Origin: Panorpa germanica
Lineage: Eukaryota > Arthropoda > Insecta > Mecoptera > Panorpidae
Assembly: GCA_963678705.1 (NCBI GenBank)
Contig: OY783214.1
Location: 2,356,001-2,420,000, forward strand
Length of the DNA stretch: 64,000 bases
Direction of reading: 5' to 3'
The position numbers were made by a program, and so were the translations under genes. Positions within the stretch are counted from its first letter, which is position 1. Each line of letters starts with the position of its first letter. This document shows positions 23,090 to 33,640 of this stretch, in pieces. The notes below the pieces were generated by a model. The model had not been told where the DNA came from and searched no databases. It was given only the letters and a program-made list of their open reading frames with translations.

Positions 23090-24990
23090 AATAATGAATC
23101 GTGATACAGTGATCGATTACGTAGTGATAACTCCGGGAGGAGAAAGGAAAGTAGTCAGAATAAAATTGGAAAAAAGAAATGACTCGGATCACATACCGAT
23201 GGTGGTAGAGTTAGAGGCAAGGAGAGGGAAAGAAAAGGAATGTAAATGGAAAGAAGGCAGCGAAGAAGTTTAAAGAAAAGCTAAAGCGAAGATATGAGGA
23301 AAAAGTTGGATCGGAGAAAGTATAGGAAATTGAAGGAGAATTAATGCTGCAATCAATAAAAATGTGGTGAGTGACTAGACCAACTGAAGGAATCAAGTGG
23401 TGAAATAGGGAATGGAAAAAAAGGAAAAAAGAACAAAGAAGAGAACTGAAGGTATGGAATAGAGGAGAATCATGCGAAGAAAAGTTTAAGAGGAAACAAA
23501 GGGAATAAAGAACAAAATGAGGAAAAAAAAGTTTAAATCAAAGGTTTTAAGGGAGATAAGAGATAAAATCGGAAAGGCAGGCATGAGAATATATAAATAG
23601 GTAGAGGCGTAAAAGAAAAAAACATAGCAATTAGATAATAATGGAGGTTTGAGTTAAACATTTCATTGAGTGCTAGGAAGAAAGAAAAGAAATAAGAATT
23701 TAAGAAATGGAAATAAAAAAAATAAGAAAAGGAGATACACTAGAAAAAATTTAGAACACAGATACTAAATGTGAAAGAAAGAAAAGATAGAGATGGGTTA
23801 AAGAATGAAGCATGGAAAGTAGGACAAGAACTATTTAAAGAAGCGTCTTGTTCGCCGCTGAACGGCGAAGGTGAGGGAATTACACTAATGAACACGGTAT
23901 ACGGAGTATTAGCAGAGATACAGACAGAATACTACAAGAAGAACTACAGCAAAAAGGAAGAAAGGGGAGAAAGGGTTTAGAAAGGGGAGGGATACTTTGG
24001 ATAGCATATATACGTTAAACTACATAGTTAAATAAAAGCTAAGGTCAAAAGGAGAAAAGACTTTTGCAATGTTCATCGATCTTCAGCGTTCGATATGGTG
24101 GAGAGGAAGAAGCTTTGGTAATTAAAGTGACGAAAAAATTTAGATGGGAATCTAATTGAAATAAATTAAGAAATTTATGAAAACACAAAAATAAGTCGAT
24201 GGTGAAGAGTCAGAGAAGTTTTGGACGGATAGGGGTGTGAGACAAGGTTGGCCTTTAATCCTCGCGCTATTTTCAATTTACATACCAGATATGGAGGATG
24301 TAATTAGAAGGGGTCAAGAAGAAGGAATGATGATCCGAAATAACTTAAAAATATGGACCTTAGTTTACACAGACGACATAGCGAAAACAGAAGGAAAATT
24401 GAATGAGATGATAGATCGTCTGGGGATATACCTAGACCGGAAAGAGCTAGAGATGAATACGGAAAATATAAAAATTATGGTGTTTCAAAAAAGTAGGAGG
24501 GGGAGGTGTAAAAGAGAACGTGGAAATTTAAAGTAGATGAAATAGCAGAGGTAGAGGAGTTTAGGTATCTATGGTGCAGAATTTAAAATACACATAGAAG
24601 GGGCTCAGATAAAGAAGGTAACAAAGAAGACGAAGTTAGCGATGGGAAGGGTATGAACAGTAGGGAAAAAGGTGTTTGCTGCGGATATATAAAAGAGGCT
24701 ATGTATGTTTGTTAGACTCATAACGAGTATGATGCTGTACGAAGCAGAGGTAAGTGGTTGGAAAGAACGAACGAAATTTAAAAAATCTAGGAGAGATACT
24801 TAGTTTGAGTGCTAGGGCGGAACAGATGCACGCCGGGATATATGGAAAAAGGAGGAGATGAAACATTACACAATAAGAAACGAAGCAGGGAGGGGGCAAT
24901 TAGATTCGAGTGGAAAATAGGAAATGCTAAAAGGCGAGATCCTTAGGAAAAGAAGGGAAGAGGAAGGTGAAAGCACAAACCACATAATAT
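23090..24990 (+). pseudogene. LINE ORF2 relic: endonuclease end, reverse transcriptase, C-terminal region
   Basis: A degenerate non-LTR retrotransposon. It shows: the end of an APE-type endonuclease (VIDYVVITPGGERK, then NDSDHIPMVVE with the catalytic SDH triad) at 23110-23215; RT motifs at 24070-24110 (FIDLQ...FDMVERKKLW) and 24235-24380 (GVRQGWPL, then YTDD at the active site, where YADD is usual); and the thumb/C-terminal segment (YLDRKELEMNTENIKIMVF) with later RFRCTPG-like pieces to about 24850. Frames shift repeatedly. Domain order fits an APE-type LINE of the R1/Jockey-like superfamily. Confidence 0.8.
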
Positions 24991-25740
24991 AGACTGTTTT
25001 TTTAGTACAAATTTCATTATCTACTAATTGAGTGGTGAGACGTACAGCGCTCCTGGACGGCAGGGCATTACAGAATGCGCCAATAGCATATAGCATGCAA
25101 CCCGCAAATCACACTTTAATTATTATATTTAATTATTCATAAATAAAACAGTTTTTTGTATATTTTATATAAAATTTTATTTATAACATTAATAGGAAAA
25201 AAAATTAAAAAATAATTAGAAAAATAAAAAATTATATTAATAATAAATTAAAAATAAATAAATAATAAAATATAAGTCCTTTACTTGAATAATACTCCAA
25301 GTATGAAAATAAAAATTAAGTTAATACTAGATAAGTCCTTGATATTAGGAATTATACTTATGGTACCTACATAATTGGAATAGTTTTCATCTGCATACAA
25401 ATGCAGTTAACATATTAACTTTGCTACATACCATGCTTATATATTATTAACTGCTTTGTTAATATAAGATCCAAATCGGAAGAAGATTTATTGCAACGCA
25501 TGTTTATAAAATTACATTAAAATAAATCACAAACAATAAACTGTACACAAACTGTACACATATACTCTAGAGGTAGTACACACATACTGTTATAATACGG
25601 CATCCAAATAGTGGTTTGGGTTGAAAAAAATAAAAGTATATCTATTTCGTGTTTCCTCTCTCACATCCTAGAACGTTCATTCCTCTTAAAAAGAATCGAA
25701 AGATTTGCTCACAGTTGACAGTAAGCAAATAATTATATAT
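24991..25740. other. AT-rich intronic sequence
   Basis: Very A/T-rich with runs of AAATAAA-like sequence at 25130-25280. No exon, repeat end or hairpin of note was seen. Confidence 0.5.
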
Positions 25741-26300
25741 ATATTATCTTATGTGGTTTGTGGGTGGAAGAGAAGGAACGAAAAGACGAAAGGAGTACTA
25801 CGAAAGGAACGGAATAGTGATAGAAGTGGCACGGAGAAGAAAATAAAAAGACACAAGTATGTAAGAGGAGAATAGGAATAGAGAATAAAAATCATAATAG
25901 AAAATATAATGTTATATAAAGAGATTTGGGAAGGAGATACAAGGAAAAACGAAGAGAAAGAAAAAAGGAAAAAACTTAAAAAAATGAGAACAAAGGACTT
26001 GCAGAGTGTTCTAGAGAGAGATAGAAACGCTGGAACATATTAAGTATTCATGACAGAAAAGAGTAAAAAGTAAAAAGAAGCTTGTGCGGTTATTAAAGGG
26101 TGGCAATAAAGCAAACCGGTTGATGGCGGAGATAAAGAGAATGAAAGAGGAAAAAGAAGAAAGGGCACAGTCGAAACTAAAGGGTGACTAGCAGGAAGAG
26201 AGAAGCAGTAGCGCTTTAACTTTATCTGTTTTGTTTGTGTTTTTATTGTTTCGTTTGGAAAGGGTGAGAATGGGTAGGTAGATAGTATGGAATTAAGCAC
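25741..26300 (+). pseudogene. Probable LINE C-terminal relic
   Basis: Purine-rich, Lys/Glu-coding sequence with the character of the C-terminal part of the local LINE family (for example a LYKEIWEGDTRK stretch near 25910). Too decayed for firm assignment. Confidence 0.4.
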
Positions 26301-27014
26301 AGTGATATGTAATTTAATGATATAGTGCGGAAGAATGTAGTGGCTAGTGACAAAACCATTACAATAAAATATTAATAACGTAAATTAAATATTAAAACAG
26401 TGAGTGGGAATGGCTTCAAGCAAATGTGCTCCTTTTTCAAGATATTTAAAGTTTTTTTAATTTTTCATAAAAACACCGAACAACTAGACAGTATTTAAAA
26501 TCTATTTTAAAAAAAGCAACCGCATAAAATTCTTACACTTTACACTTACATTTTGAAATTACGGCTCCGAAACTGTATAACTTTGTCAATTTTTCTAATT
26601 TCCTTCGACAAATATTTTGATATTGTGAAAAAATGTCTATGAAAATTGTTCGGCGTGACATTTTAAAAACATTACACTTTACTGGCTATCTAAAAAGATG
26701 CAAAACTTATACTATTAGTTTTAAAACATGCTTGATAAAAACAAGAAATTGAGAACAAGAAAATATCATCTAGAGCATCACAATCAGTTAAATTTTGAAA
26801 TTCTTGAAATAAGAAAAGATCATCAAAATAATAATTTACAATACATTTTCAAAATGTGAGGATCTGTTACTCTGTTAAATAGCGCATCCGCTTTCGTTGA
26901 GTTTAACTACACTACTACTTAAATTGCGTCTCTAAAGAAATTTAAACAATATGTCTTAAGATTAAGCCATTGCTTTTTGAACTTTTATGGATAATGATTC
27001 ATACCATTTTTCAG

Positions 27015-27088
27015 ACAATATGATATTGACCATTTCGTTGAAAACAACAGAGAACTCGCACTTCTCAATACATGGGTAATTCCGATAG
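27015..27088 (+). CDS. ABCA-type ABC transporter, exon B
   Basis: A 74-nt exon between TTTTTCAG and GTGAGT. It begins with one base completing an Arg codon from exon A and ends one base into the Gly codon completed by exon C at 51132. It encodes YDIDHFVENNRELALLN and then WVIPI, the start of the first membrane segment of the second TMD. The following intron is 24,043 bp and holds the palindromic Polinton-like element. Confidence 0.75.
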
Positions 27089-28909
27089 GTGAGTATTGCT
27101 ACATTATTCTGGATGCAAAACAGATTTTACAGTAAATTTATCAATAATATTTTAAAAATCGATCTACTTTTCTACCTGCGCACGCCGATTTATAAATGTA
27201 TAATTAATTTTTCAAATAAATATAAAATGTAAAGTTTGAAATTAAATTAAATGAAAAGCTGAGCTTTTTGAATAAAGTTTTGTTTTCACGTTTTAAATCT
27301 CATAAAATCACTGTTTGCAAGTAAAGATATTCAAAGGGAAAGATCACAAACATCGTTTTCTAAGTGGTATATGAAATTTTGTACGTGAACTACATGTGTA
27401 GTTTTGCTTCGCAATTTGGAAAACTCACACTTTGTTACTAGTGGTTATTATAAAACTGCACAAGAGTAAATAAATCAACTTTGATAATAATATTCCAATA
27501 AAACTGGACAATCTTATAAAACGGATCTTGTAAAACGACATTTCGTTAAAATCAAGAAAAAATGGAAAAGCTAATATTTAAAAATATTGGGGACAACAGA
27601 CGGAAAAAGAAATGTGATATGCATAACCTCTATTAAACACCATACGGACATGTTTTCGAGGTCCCAGATGAGTTATAGCCCACAAGTAAGCACATTGCAA
27701 TATTGTTTTTAATGTGTTTACGATAATAAAAAATTCGGATTTAAAAGAAATATTTCTAAAATGTAACGTTGTTATGAATTCAGCGCCACTTTTAAATTTG
27801 ACTAGGTTATTGGTAGGCAAAAGGTAACAAGATCGCGCTGGCTATGAGACGAGTCGTGGCGATGAACAGGGGAACGCAGTGATTGAAAGCAATGGCGTTA
27901 GATAGAGTGCTCCGTGAATTGAACGAATAATGAATAATTAAAATAATGGTTTTTGGAGTAATTAAGAAAGTAGTTAACATGATGTCTTTATTGGTATGTG
28001 CAATAGTTAAATAGATTTGTGAGCAGGATAGATTTTTTGTACTAATATATTTTCGTGATCGATACAGTTAGATGAATTTCTTGGGTGTTGTTTTTTTTTT
28101 GGTGAGATAGGGTTTTCTGTCTGGGGGCGCAGCGGCTTTATGTTTTAGATAACACTTGAATCTGCCCCGTGTGGATGGCCATTGAATTATCTTTTTTGCA
28201 GGCAAGAAACTTAAGACCCCGATTGTGAAATCAAGTTTATTGTGTTACCGATGATGTCACGACATCCCTATTGTTCATGGGATCATTCTTCATAGGAGTA
28301 GTATTTTCTTTGTAAATTGTTTATTTAACGATCATCTGTGGGTATTTATCAATAAGTAATTTATTTAAATGTCTAAAGAGATATTTAATCATATCATCTA
28401 TTTTTTCTTTGGTTTGACTCTGGATGCAATTTGCACATTAAGTCATTACATTCAAAAAAATATTAATGATATGATTATTCTATATTAATCGCTCATATTC
28501 CATATACTACTTGTATATATTTGTTCCTGGTGAATTAATATTTTTAATATTGTATACACTAAATGTAGTTTTATTAAAATACATAAAGATAATCAAGTTT
28601 GTTATATATATGTAAAACCTTAGTTTATAATATTTTTATTGTAAGTAGTCAAACCTCCAAATTGTGATGCGCAACTCGATTATATTGCTATGTTATATTA
28701 CTTTTTAAAATCGGAATTGTTGAAAAATGCAGATTATTAAATAGCTGTGTCCACTTTGCATTTATTTTATGTTGTGGTTTTTGATTTTATATTTTCAGGT
28801 GAATCTTCTGTTAACCTGTTCGTTTATTTCGTGACGGCGTTAACATCCCCGTAGAAAACTTCGTTACAATATGAATGTGAAAGTTTACACTTAAGTGACC
28901 AGTATTTAG
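27089..28909. other. Intronic sequence, no recognised feature
   Basis: Unique-looking AT-rich intron with no protein-like frame on either strand. A GC-richer patch near 28110-28180 has no recognisable identity. From about 28800 it may already be the 5' part of the retroelement relic that follows. Confidence 0.5.
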
Positions 28910-29955
28910 ATGAGATTTCAGAACGGACAATGCCTGCACACAATTACACTAATAGCAATCCGCCAGCGAGACATAGGACAAACTGCTGAAATGTTTTCAA
29001 AAAAAAAAATTCAAATAAAACGTTTAATGCTGACCAATTTACTAATTAAATTTGAGAATAAATGTGGAAGATTTGAGATTGTACAGGATAAAGAGAAAAT
29101 TGAGATATTAAAATATCACCAAGAAAAGCAATGCCTAGATTGGTATAGCAGCATGGTAATTAAATTGACGGTAAATTCCGAGTGGGCAGTATGGAAGGAC
29201 AACTTCTGTGAAACATATGGAAATCAAGTTTGGTCACAAGTAAAATACGCATTTACATTTAAATTTTAAGCTAGATCATTACTAGATTATGCCAGATAAA
29301 AGGAGACTCTTATTGAAGGTCAACAAGCATATCGACACCCAAACAATGCCACTTGTAAAATCGGACTATGGACTATGTAAAATCAACCGCACGCCTATAA
29401 AATGAAATTAGAAAACACGAATGTGTAGCGAACAAAAACAATTTCTGAAAGAATAAAAGAAATACTTACAACTGTAAAGGCAAGTCTGACAAAATCAAAC
29501 CATGTAAAAATTGTATAAATTTAAATAAAGTTATTTAGTTCCATCCTGAAAAGTTCAAACAGACAGAAGAATACAGTCATAAAGAAAAATATAAAGATAC
29601 CGTAAACAATTAAGTGATAGATGTTAAACATAAGTATAAAGATAAAAAAAAACAAATAATAACACCAATAATTAAAGTCAAACTATTATTAGATGCACAA
29701 TTAGAAATATTTGGCATATTTGATTCAAGCTCAAACGTTTTTATTATTAACTCCAAATTTAATTTAAAACAGGCTGAGTTAGATTATACCAAGGAAGCTT
29801 TAATAAAATCCATCGAATGTAATAATTTTAAAATTATTAAAGTTCAAAGACTTAGCAAGAAAGTAATTACTGATAATTGTATTAAGTACGAATCATCGAC
29901 AACTCCAAAACTGGTTTTCGAAGGTATAAATTTACCTAAATATGTTTATTCCTGA
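28910..29955 (+). pseudogene. LTR-retrotransposon-like gag and protease relic
   Basis: Two protein-like pieces. At 28910-29269 there is a 119-residue gag-like segment with the pattern WYSSM...W..WK..F...YG..VWS.VKYAF.FKF, continuing with LLKVNKHIDTQTMP in a shifted frame. At 29614-29955 there is a retropepsin-like segment IFGIFDSSSNVFIIN, where the usual D-S/T-G active site reads DSS, so catalysis would be lost. A Cys-rich remnant (CKNC) lies between. Stops and frameshifts separate all pieces; RT is absent. Confidence 0.55.
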
Positions 29956-30600
29956 AGAATACGCTGAGCTGTTGAACCATACATCGAACCAACTGTACAA
30001 TGCTACAAGTGTCTAAAGTATTGCCACACCTCTACCAAATGCCGTTCTCAAATATCTAAATGTCGAGCCTGTGGAAATTCCGAACATGCAGTGTTAACAG
30101 GCAACTGCAAGGTGCACAAATTGTAGCGGTTACCACTAAGCAACAGACACACACAACATTAGTTCAAAATAAAATTAAACATGTAATGGCTGATAATGGC
30201 AACGAAGTTACTGAAAGGGAAAACACATAGGTTCGACCTACTCCGAAACTATAATGAGATCTTAACACCTATGGTAGGGTGAACAGATAATGATAATTCA
30301 ATTCCTATTTATAAGCCAAACCCATTAACAATTAACATTAATCCTCCAACACCCAAAACCCAAAATAAAATATCCAATTTTCCATCAACATCTCACATTC
30401 AACAAAATGAAAGAAGACGCTTAACCAGCAGGGGGTCAGTAGAATCTTAAATATTGAAAAGGAATTACAGACTTTAACAGAATCTAAAAAAACAACCTAA
30501 ATCCTAAAAATTCTACATTAATTAGAACTAATAACATAACACAAATAAATATTCATCCTGAGCCCTTGTGTTCAAAAAATATAAAGAAAAGAAAAAAGAA
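29956..30600 (+). pseudogene. LINE ORF1 (gag-like) relic with CCHC zinc knuckles
   Basis: At about 29995-30115 the frame reads CYKCLKYCHTSTKC and then CRACGNSEHAVLTGNC, tandem CCHC-type knuckles typical of ORF1 in Jockey/I-type LINEs; in the first the residue before His is Cys instead of Gly. A Pro/Asn-rich tail follows. Several stops. Confidence 0.6.
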
Positions 30601-30988
30601 TATATAAAAGTTGAAATACAAAATAGAGGTCATTGAGGAAGTAGAAGAATTTAGATATCTGGGTTACACATTTAAAAAGAACAATGGAGAAGAGGCTCAG
30701 ATAAAGAGGTAGCAAAAAAGGCGGAGTTAGCAATGCGACTGATGTGGAGATTAGGAGAAAAGGTATTTGGTGGGGACATACAAAAGAGACTATGGATGTT
30801 CGACAGAATGATAATCAGTATGATGATGTATGGTACAGACATATAGGGGTGGAAGGAGCAAGAGAAGTTGGAAAGAATACAGGAGAGATACATTAAATGG
30901 ATACTAGGGCTGGACAGGTGCACGCCAGGATAGATGATCATGGAAGAGCTAAAAAGGAATAAGATAAGAATTAAAGCAGGTGGAAGAG
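30601..30988 (+). pseudogene. LINE ORF2 fragment, left of the Polinton-like insertion
   Basis: Reads VEEFRYLGYTFKKNNGEEAQ and then LWMFDRMIISMMMYG, RYIKWILGLDRCTPG, the region just after the RT domain. It is cut at 30988 by the palindromic element and resumes at 46572, in the same orientation and in the expected order. Confidence 0.8.
30983..30988. repeat. Left copy of 6-bp target-site duplication (GAAGAG)
   Basis: GAAGAG immediately precedes the AGTAGGTG end. The identical hexamer follows the other end at 46572-46577. Polintons/Mavericks are known for 6-bp duplications. Confidence 0.8.
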
Positions 30989-31080
30989 AGTAGGTGAGGA
31001 GAGCGGGTTCTGGCTTAAATCATACTATGAGTTGGAAATTATTGGAGTGAGGATGCATTTAGGTCACGATATGCAGAGGG

Positions 31081-31262
31081 GGCGTGGCTAGACTTGGAAG
31101 AATGTAAAAGGGGGGTAAGGGTGGGGTAAGGAGTGAGGTGGCGTGGCTAGACAATGGGGGGTAATAGTTGGGATAATATGAAAGAGTGAGATAGCGATAT
31201 TAATTATTACGTGTATAATAATTAATATCTAATGGTAAAGAGTGAGATACCGATATTAATTC
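31081..31262 (+). repeat. Direct subrepeats near the element end
   Basis: GGCGTGGCTAGAC occurs at 31081 and GCGTGGCTAGAC at 31141. AAAGAGTGAGATA-CGATATTAAT occurs at 31181 and 31237. The mirror copies lie at 46298-46479. Repeated motifs close to a replicating linear end may bind replication or transcription factors; this is inference. Confidence 0.6.
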
Positions 31263-31753
31263 TTATGTTTGATTTGTTATTGGTTATAAGATTATGACAG
31301 TGTTAAATTATTTATAACAGTGTATTTATAGCGCATTCCTTCGAAATTTGCAAACAGCACATGTTCTCATGAAACTTTAGGCACAAGAGCATTACTTCGA
31401 ATGTAACTTGAAGCACACGTGTTAGCCGGCGTCAGCACATTTCTCATGAGAACTTTGTATATAAATTATTCTTATGGGAACGTGTTGAATACAAGCGAAT
31501 ATTTTCCAAACGTAGACAAATTTTTTTGTTATACATTTTATGTTTTAGTTAAATGTAGGGCCGGATTGGGTATTGTTGTATTAGATTATTTATTTAAGTA
31601 TACTAAAAGTTATAATATACGTACATTATATCATTGATGATTCTCAAAGCATACAGTTATTTTTTAATGTGTTGTAATAATCATAAAGTCTTATAAGTCA
31701 GACAATGGTGTTGTTTTACATATATGAGGTTATAACACCACAGTAACTGTTAA

Positions 31754-31969
31754 AATAGTAGGAGGATATTTTATTATACAAATTTATTAGGTAGCGGTTT
31801 GATCCATATGTATGAGGCTATATAGGTTGTGGATAATAGTAGAATCACAATTAGCTAAACCAATAGTAGGAGAATATTTTATTATACAAATTTATTAGGT
31901 AGCGGTTTGATCCATATGTATGAGGCTATAAAGGTTGTGGATAATAGTAGAATCACAATTAGCTAAACC
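31754..31969 (+). repeat. 108-bp tandem duplication in left arm
   Basis: Two copies starting AATAGTAGGAG at 31754 and 31862, nearly identical; mirrored at 45591-45806. Non-coding. Confidence 0.8.
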
Positions 31970-32073
31970 AAAAGCTCTAACTTAAGTTGAAACAAACTTT
32001 TTAAAATAAAACTGCTCGACGGGTCGGGGGCCCCGAGAATTTTATTTATTTTGAATGCGCGGGGATGATAGAA

Positions 32074-32219
32074 TTAAGAATTGATAGTCTGATGGTAAAT
32101 ATATTATAGTATTAAATAAGTAAAGTGCTACCCTGTTAAATTTTTATTAAGAATTGATAGTCTGATGATAAATATATTATAGTATTAAATAAGTAAAGTG
32201 CTACCCTGTTAAATTTTTA
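32074..32219 (+). repeat. 73-bp tandem duplication in left arm
   Basis: Two copies starting TTAAGAATTGATAGTCTGATG at 32074 and 32147; mirrored at 45341-45486. Non-coding, with short palindromic CG-rich sequence (GGGGGCCCC) just upstream at about 32026. Confidence 0.8.
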
Positions 32220-32627
32220 TATTATAATTTATATATAAGTGTAAGAATATGATTGTGTTACATTAAGTATTGTGCAGTTTGTTTATTAAAATTGTCTTGC
32301 AAAGTCTTGTTTTGAGTTAGTTCTTTTTAAATAACTTGTGTTTTTAAATAATTTAGTGGCTATATAGTGCTATTTTAAAAAAAAAAAAAAATTTTATCAA
32401 TAATTTCAGTTTGGAAGTGGATAATTATGCGGTAAGTAAATTTTGTATAAGATTTTGTATGTTTACAATAAATTTAATAGTAGTTTTCAAATATTTACAG
32501 GTGTCTATAGCAGTTTCAACCGTTTGAACCCTTTTAGACTGTCATACTTATGAGCAAACAGTTAGGTAAGTTAATTTTTAATACTTTTTAGATAATTTTA
32601 ATTTAGTTATAATAATAACAGTTTTAA

Positions 32628-32858
32628 ATGTCAACAGAATATTGCTGTGCATATCTGTATTCCGATGATACATTGGATTATACGTGTCCAACAATAGTTC
32701 ATCCTGGAGTACAAGTAAGTTCTACTTCTTTTGCTTTAGTATTTCAAATCCTTATTTATTTACATAATATTTATTTATAGTTATGCAATCTTCATATGAA
32801 AGAGCGTGCGATTGATTGTAACAACTACCACCTTGCAGAAAGAATCTTGGGACAATAA
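32628..32858 (+). CDS. Small spliced gene of unknown function (left arm)
   Basis: A 54-residue protein in two exons: 32628-32714 (ATG to CAA|GTAAGT) and 32781-32858 (TTTATAG| to TAA). Exon 1 starts MSTEYCCAYLYSDD and exon 2 contains LCNLHMKERAIDC; the Cys spacing could be a small metal-binding fold, but I do not recognise the family. Upstream, further GTAAGT donors (32432, 32572) and TTACAG/AACAG acceptors (about 32501 and 32621) suggest two 5' untranslated exons, giving a multiply spliced leader. No splicing evidence beyond sequence consensus. Confidence 0.45.
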
Positions 32859-33018
32859 TTTTTATGAGTGTTTTATTAAAAATAATATAAATAACCATAT
32901 TGATTTAAATAATAATTTTAGCCATATATCATCAAAAATAAACTTGGAACTGTTGGAACAAGAAATAAAAATTTTGTGCATAGACTTTTTTAAAATTAAA
33001 TTATACAATAACGCTCAA

Positions 33019-33057
<39 letters not shown>
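33019..33057. repeat. (TA)n microsatellite, left arm
   Basis: Alternating TA upstream of the acidic repeat gene. The mirror copy at about 44494-44540 is several bases longer, which accounts for the coordinate-sum change from 77554 to 77560. Confidence 0.85.
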
Positions 33058-33058
<1 letters not shown>

Positions 33059-33070
33059 CTTATCAAAAAA

Positions 33071-33523
33071 ATGGAATCGATTTTTGATTTGGAAGATTTT
33101 TCATTACCTGAATTATTAAATTCAGATATTCATATTGATGATAGCGAGCTATTAAATTTAGATATTGACCCTTCGCTTTTTGATGAAGATTTTTCATTAC
33201 CTGAGTTATTAAATTCAGATATTCATATTGATGATGGCGAGCTATTAAATTTAGATATTGACCCTTTGCTTTTTGATGAAGATTTTTCATTACCTGAATT
33301 ATTAAATTCAGATATTCATATTGATGATAGCGAGCTATTAAATTTAGATATTGACCCTTCGCTTTTTGATGAAGATTTTTCATTACCTGAGTTATTTAAT
33401 TCAGATATTGAGATACAGAATATGTCTGAAGAAGTTATTGAAATATTAGACTCTGACGATGAAATTGTAGAGGTGTTAGACTCTGATGACGAAATAAATT
33501 GTACTAAAATGATATATTATTAA
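33071..33523 (+). CDS. Acidic repeat protein with two SUMO-interaction-like motifs (left arm)
   Basis: 150 residues, very acidic and short of Lys/Arg, with no signal peptide. Residues 8-100 are three tandem 31-residue repeats starting EDFSLPELLNSDIHIDD (93 nt each, 33092-33370), followed by a partial fourth. The C-terminus has two adjacent hydrophobic-acidic motifs, VIEILDSDDE and IVEVLDSDDE, which match the SUMO-interacting motif pattern (V/I-x-V/I-V/I plus acidic/Ser tail). Each repeat carries LPELL, an amphipathic pattern like acidic activation domains. Likely a nuclear regulator; this is inference. The intact frame is the best preserved gene of the arm. The antisense frame with Gln/His repeats is a shadow. 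Confidence 0.65.
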   Translation: MESIFDLEDFSLPELLNSDIHIDDSELLNLDIDPSLFDEDFSLPELLNSDIHIDDGELLNLDIDPLLFDEDFSLPELLNSDIHIDDSELLNLDIDPSLFDEDFSLPELFNSDIEIQNMSEEVIEILDSDDEIVEVLDSDDEINCTKMIYY

Positions 33524-33640
33524 AAATTATAATAATTTCAAACATGTCGTATATATTAGAAGAAATATCAAAACTATTGTAATTACTTAATTTATAATAT
33601 ATAAAAATTTAAAATGTATATAATTCTTTTATTTATTTAT

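Noticed and set aside
33063-33383. Minus-strand repeat protein with Gln/His/Tyr-rich 31-residue units (and its mirror at 44171-44491)
   Set aside because: It is the antisense of the acidic repeat gene. The repeat period is imposed by the sense strand, and the sense product has the coherent C-terminal motifs.
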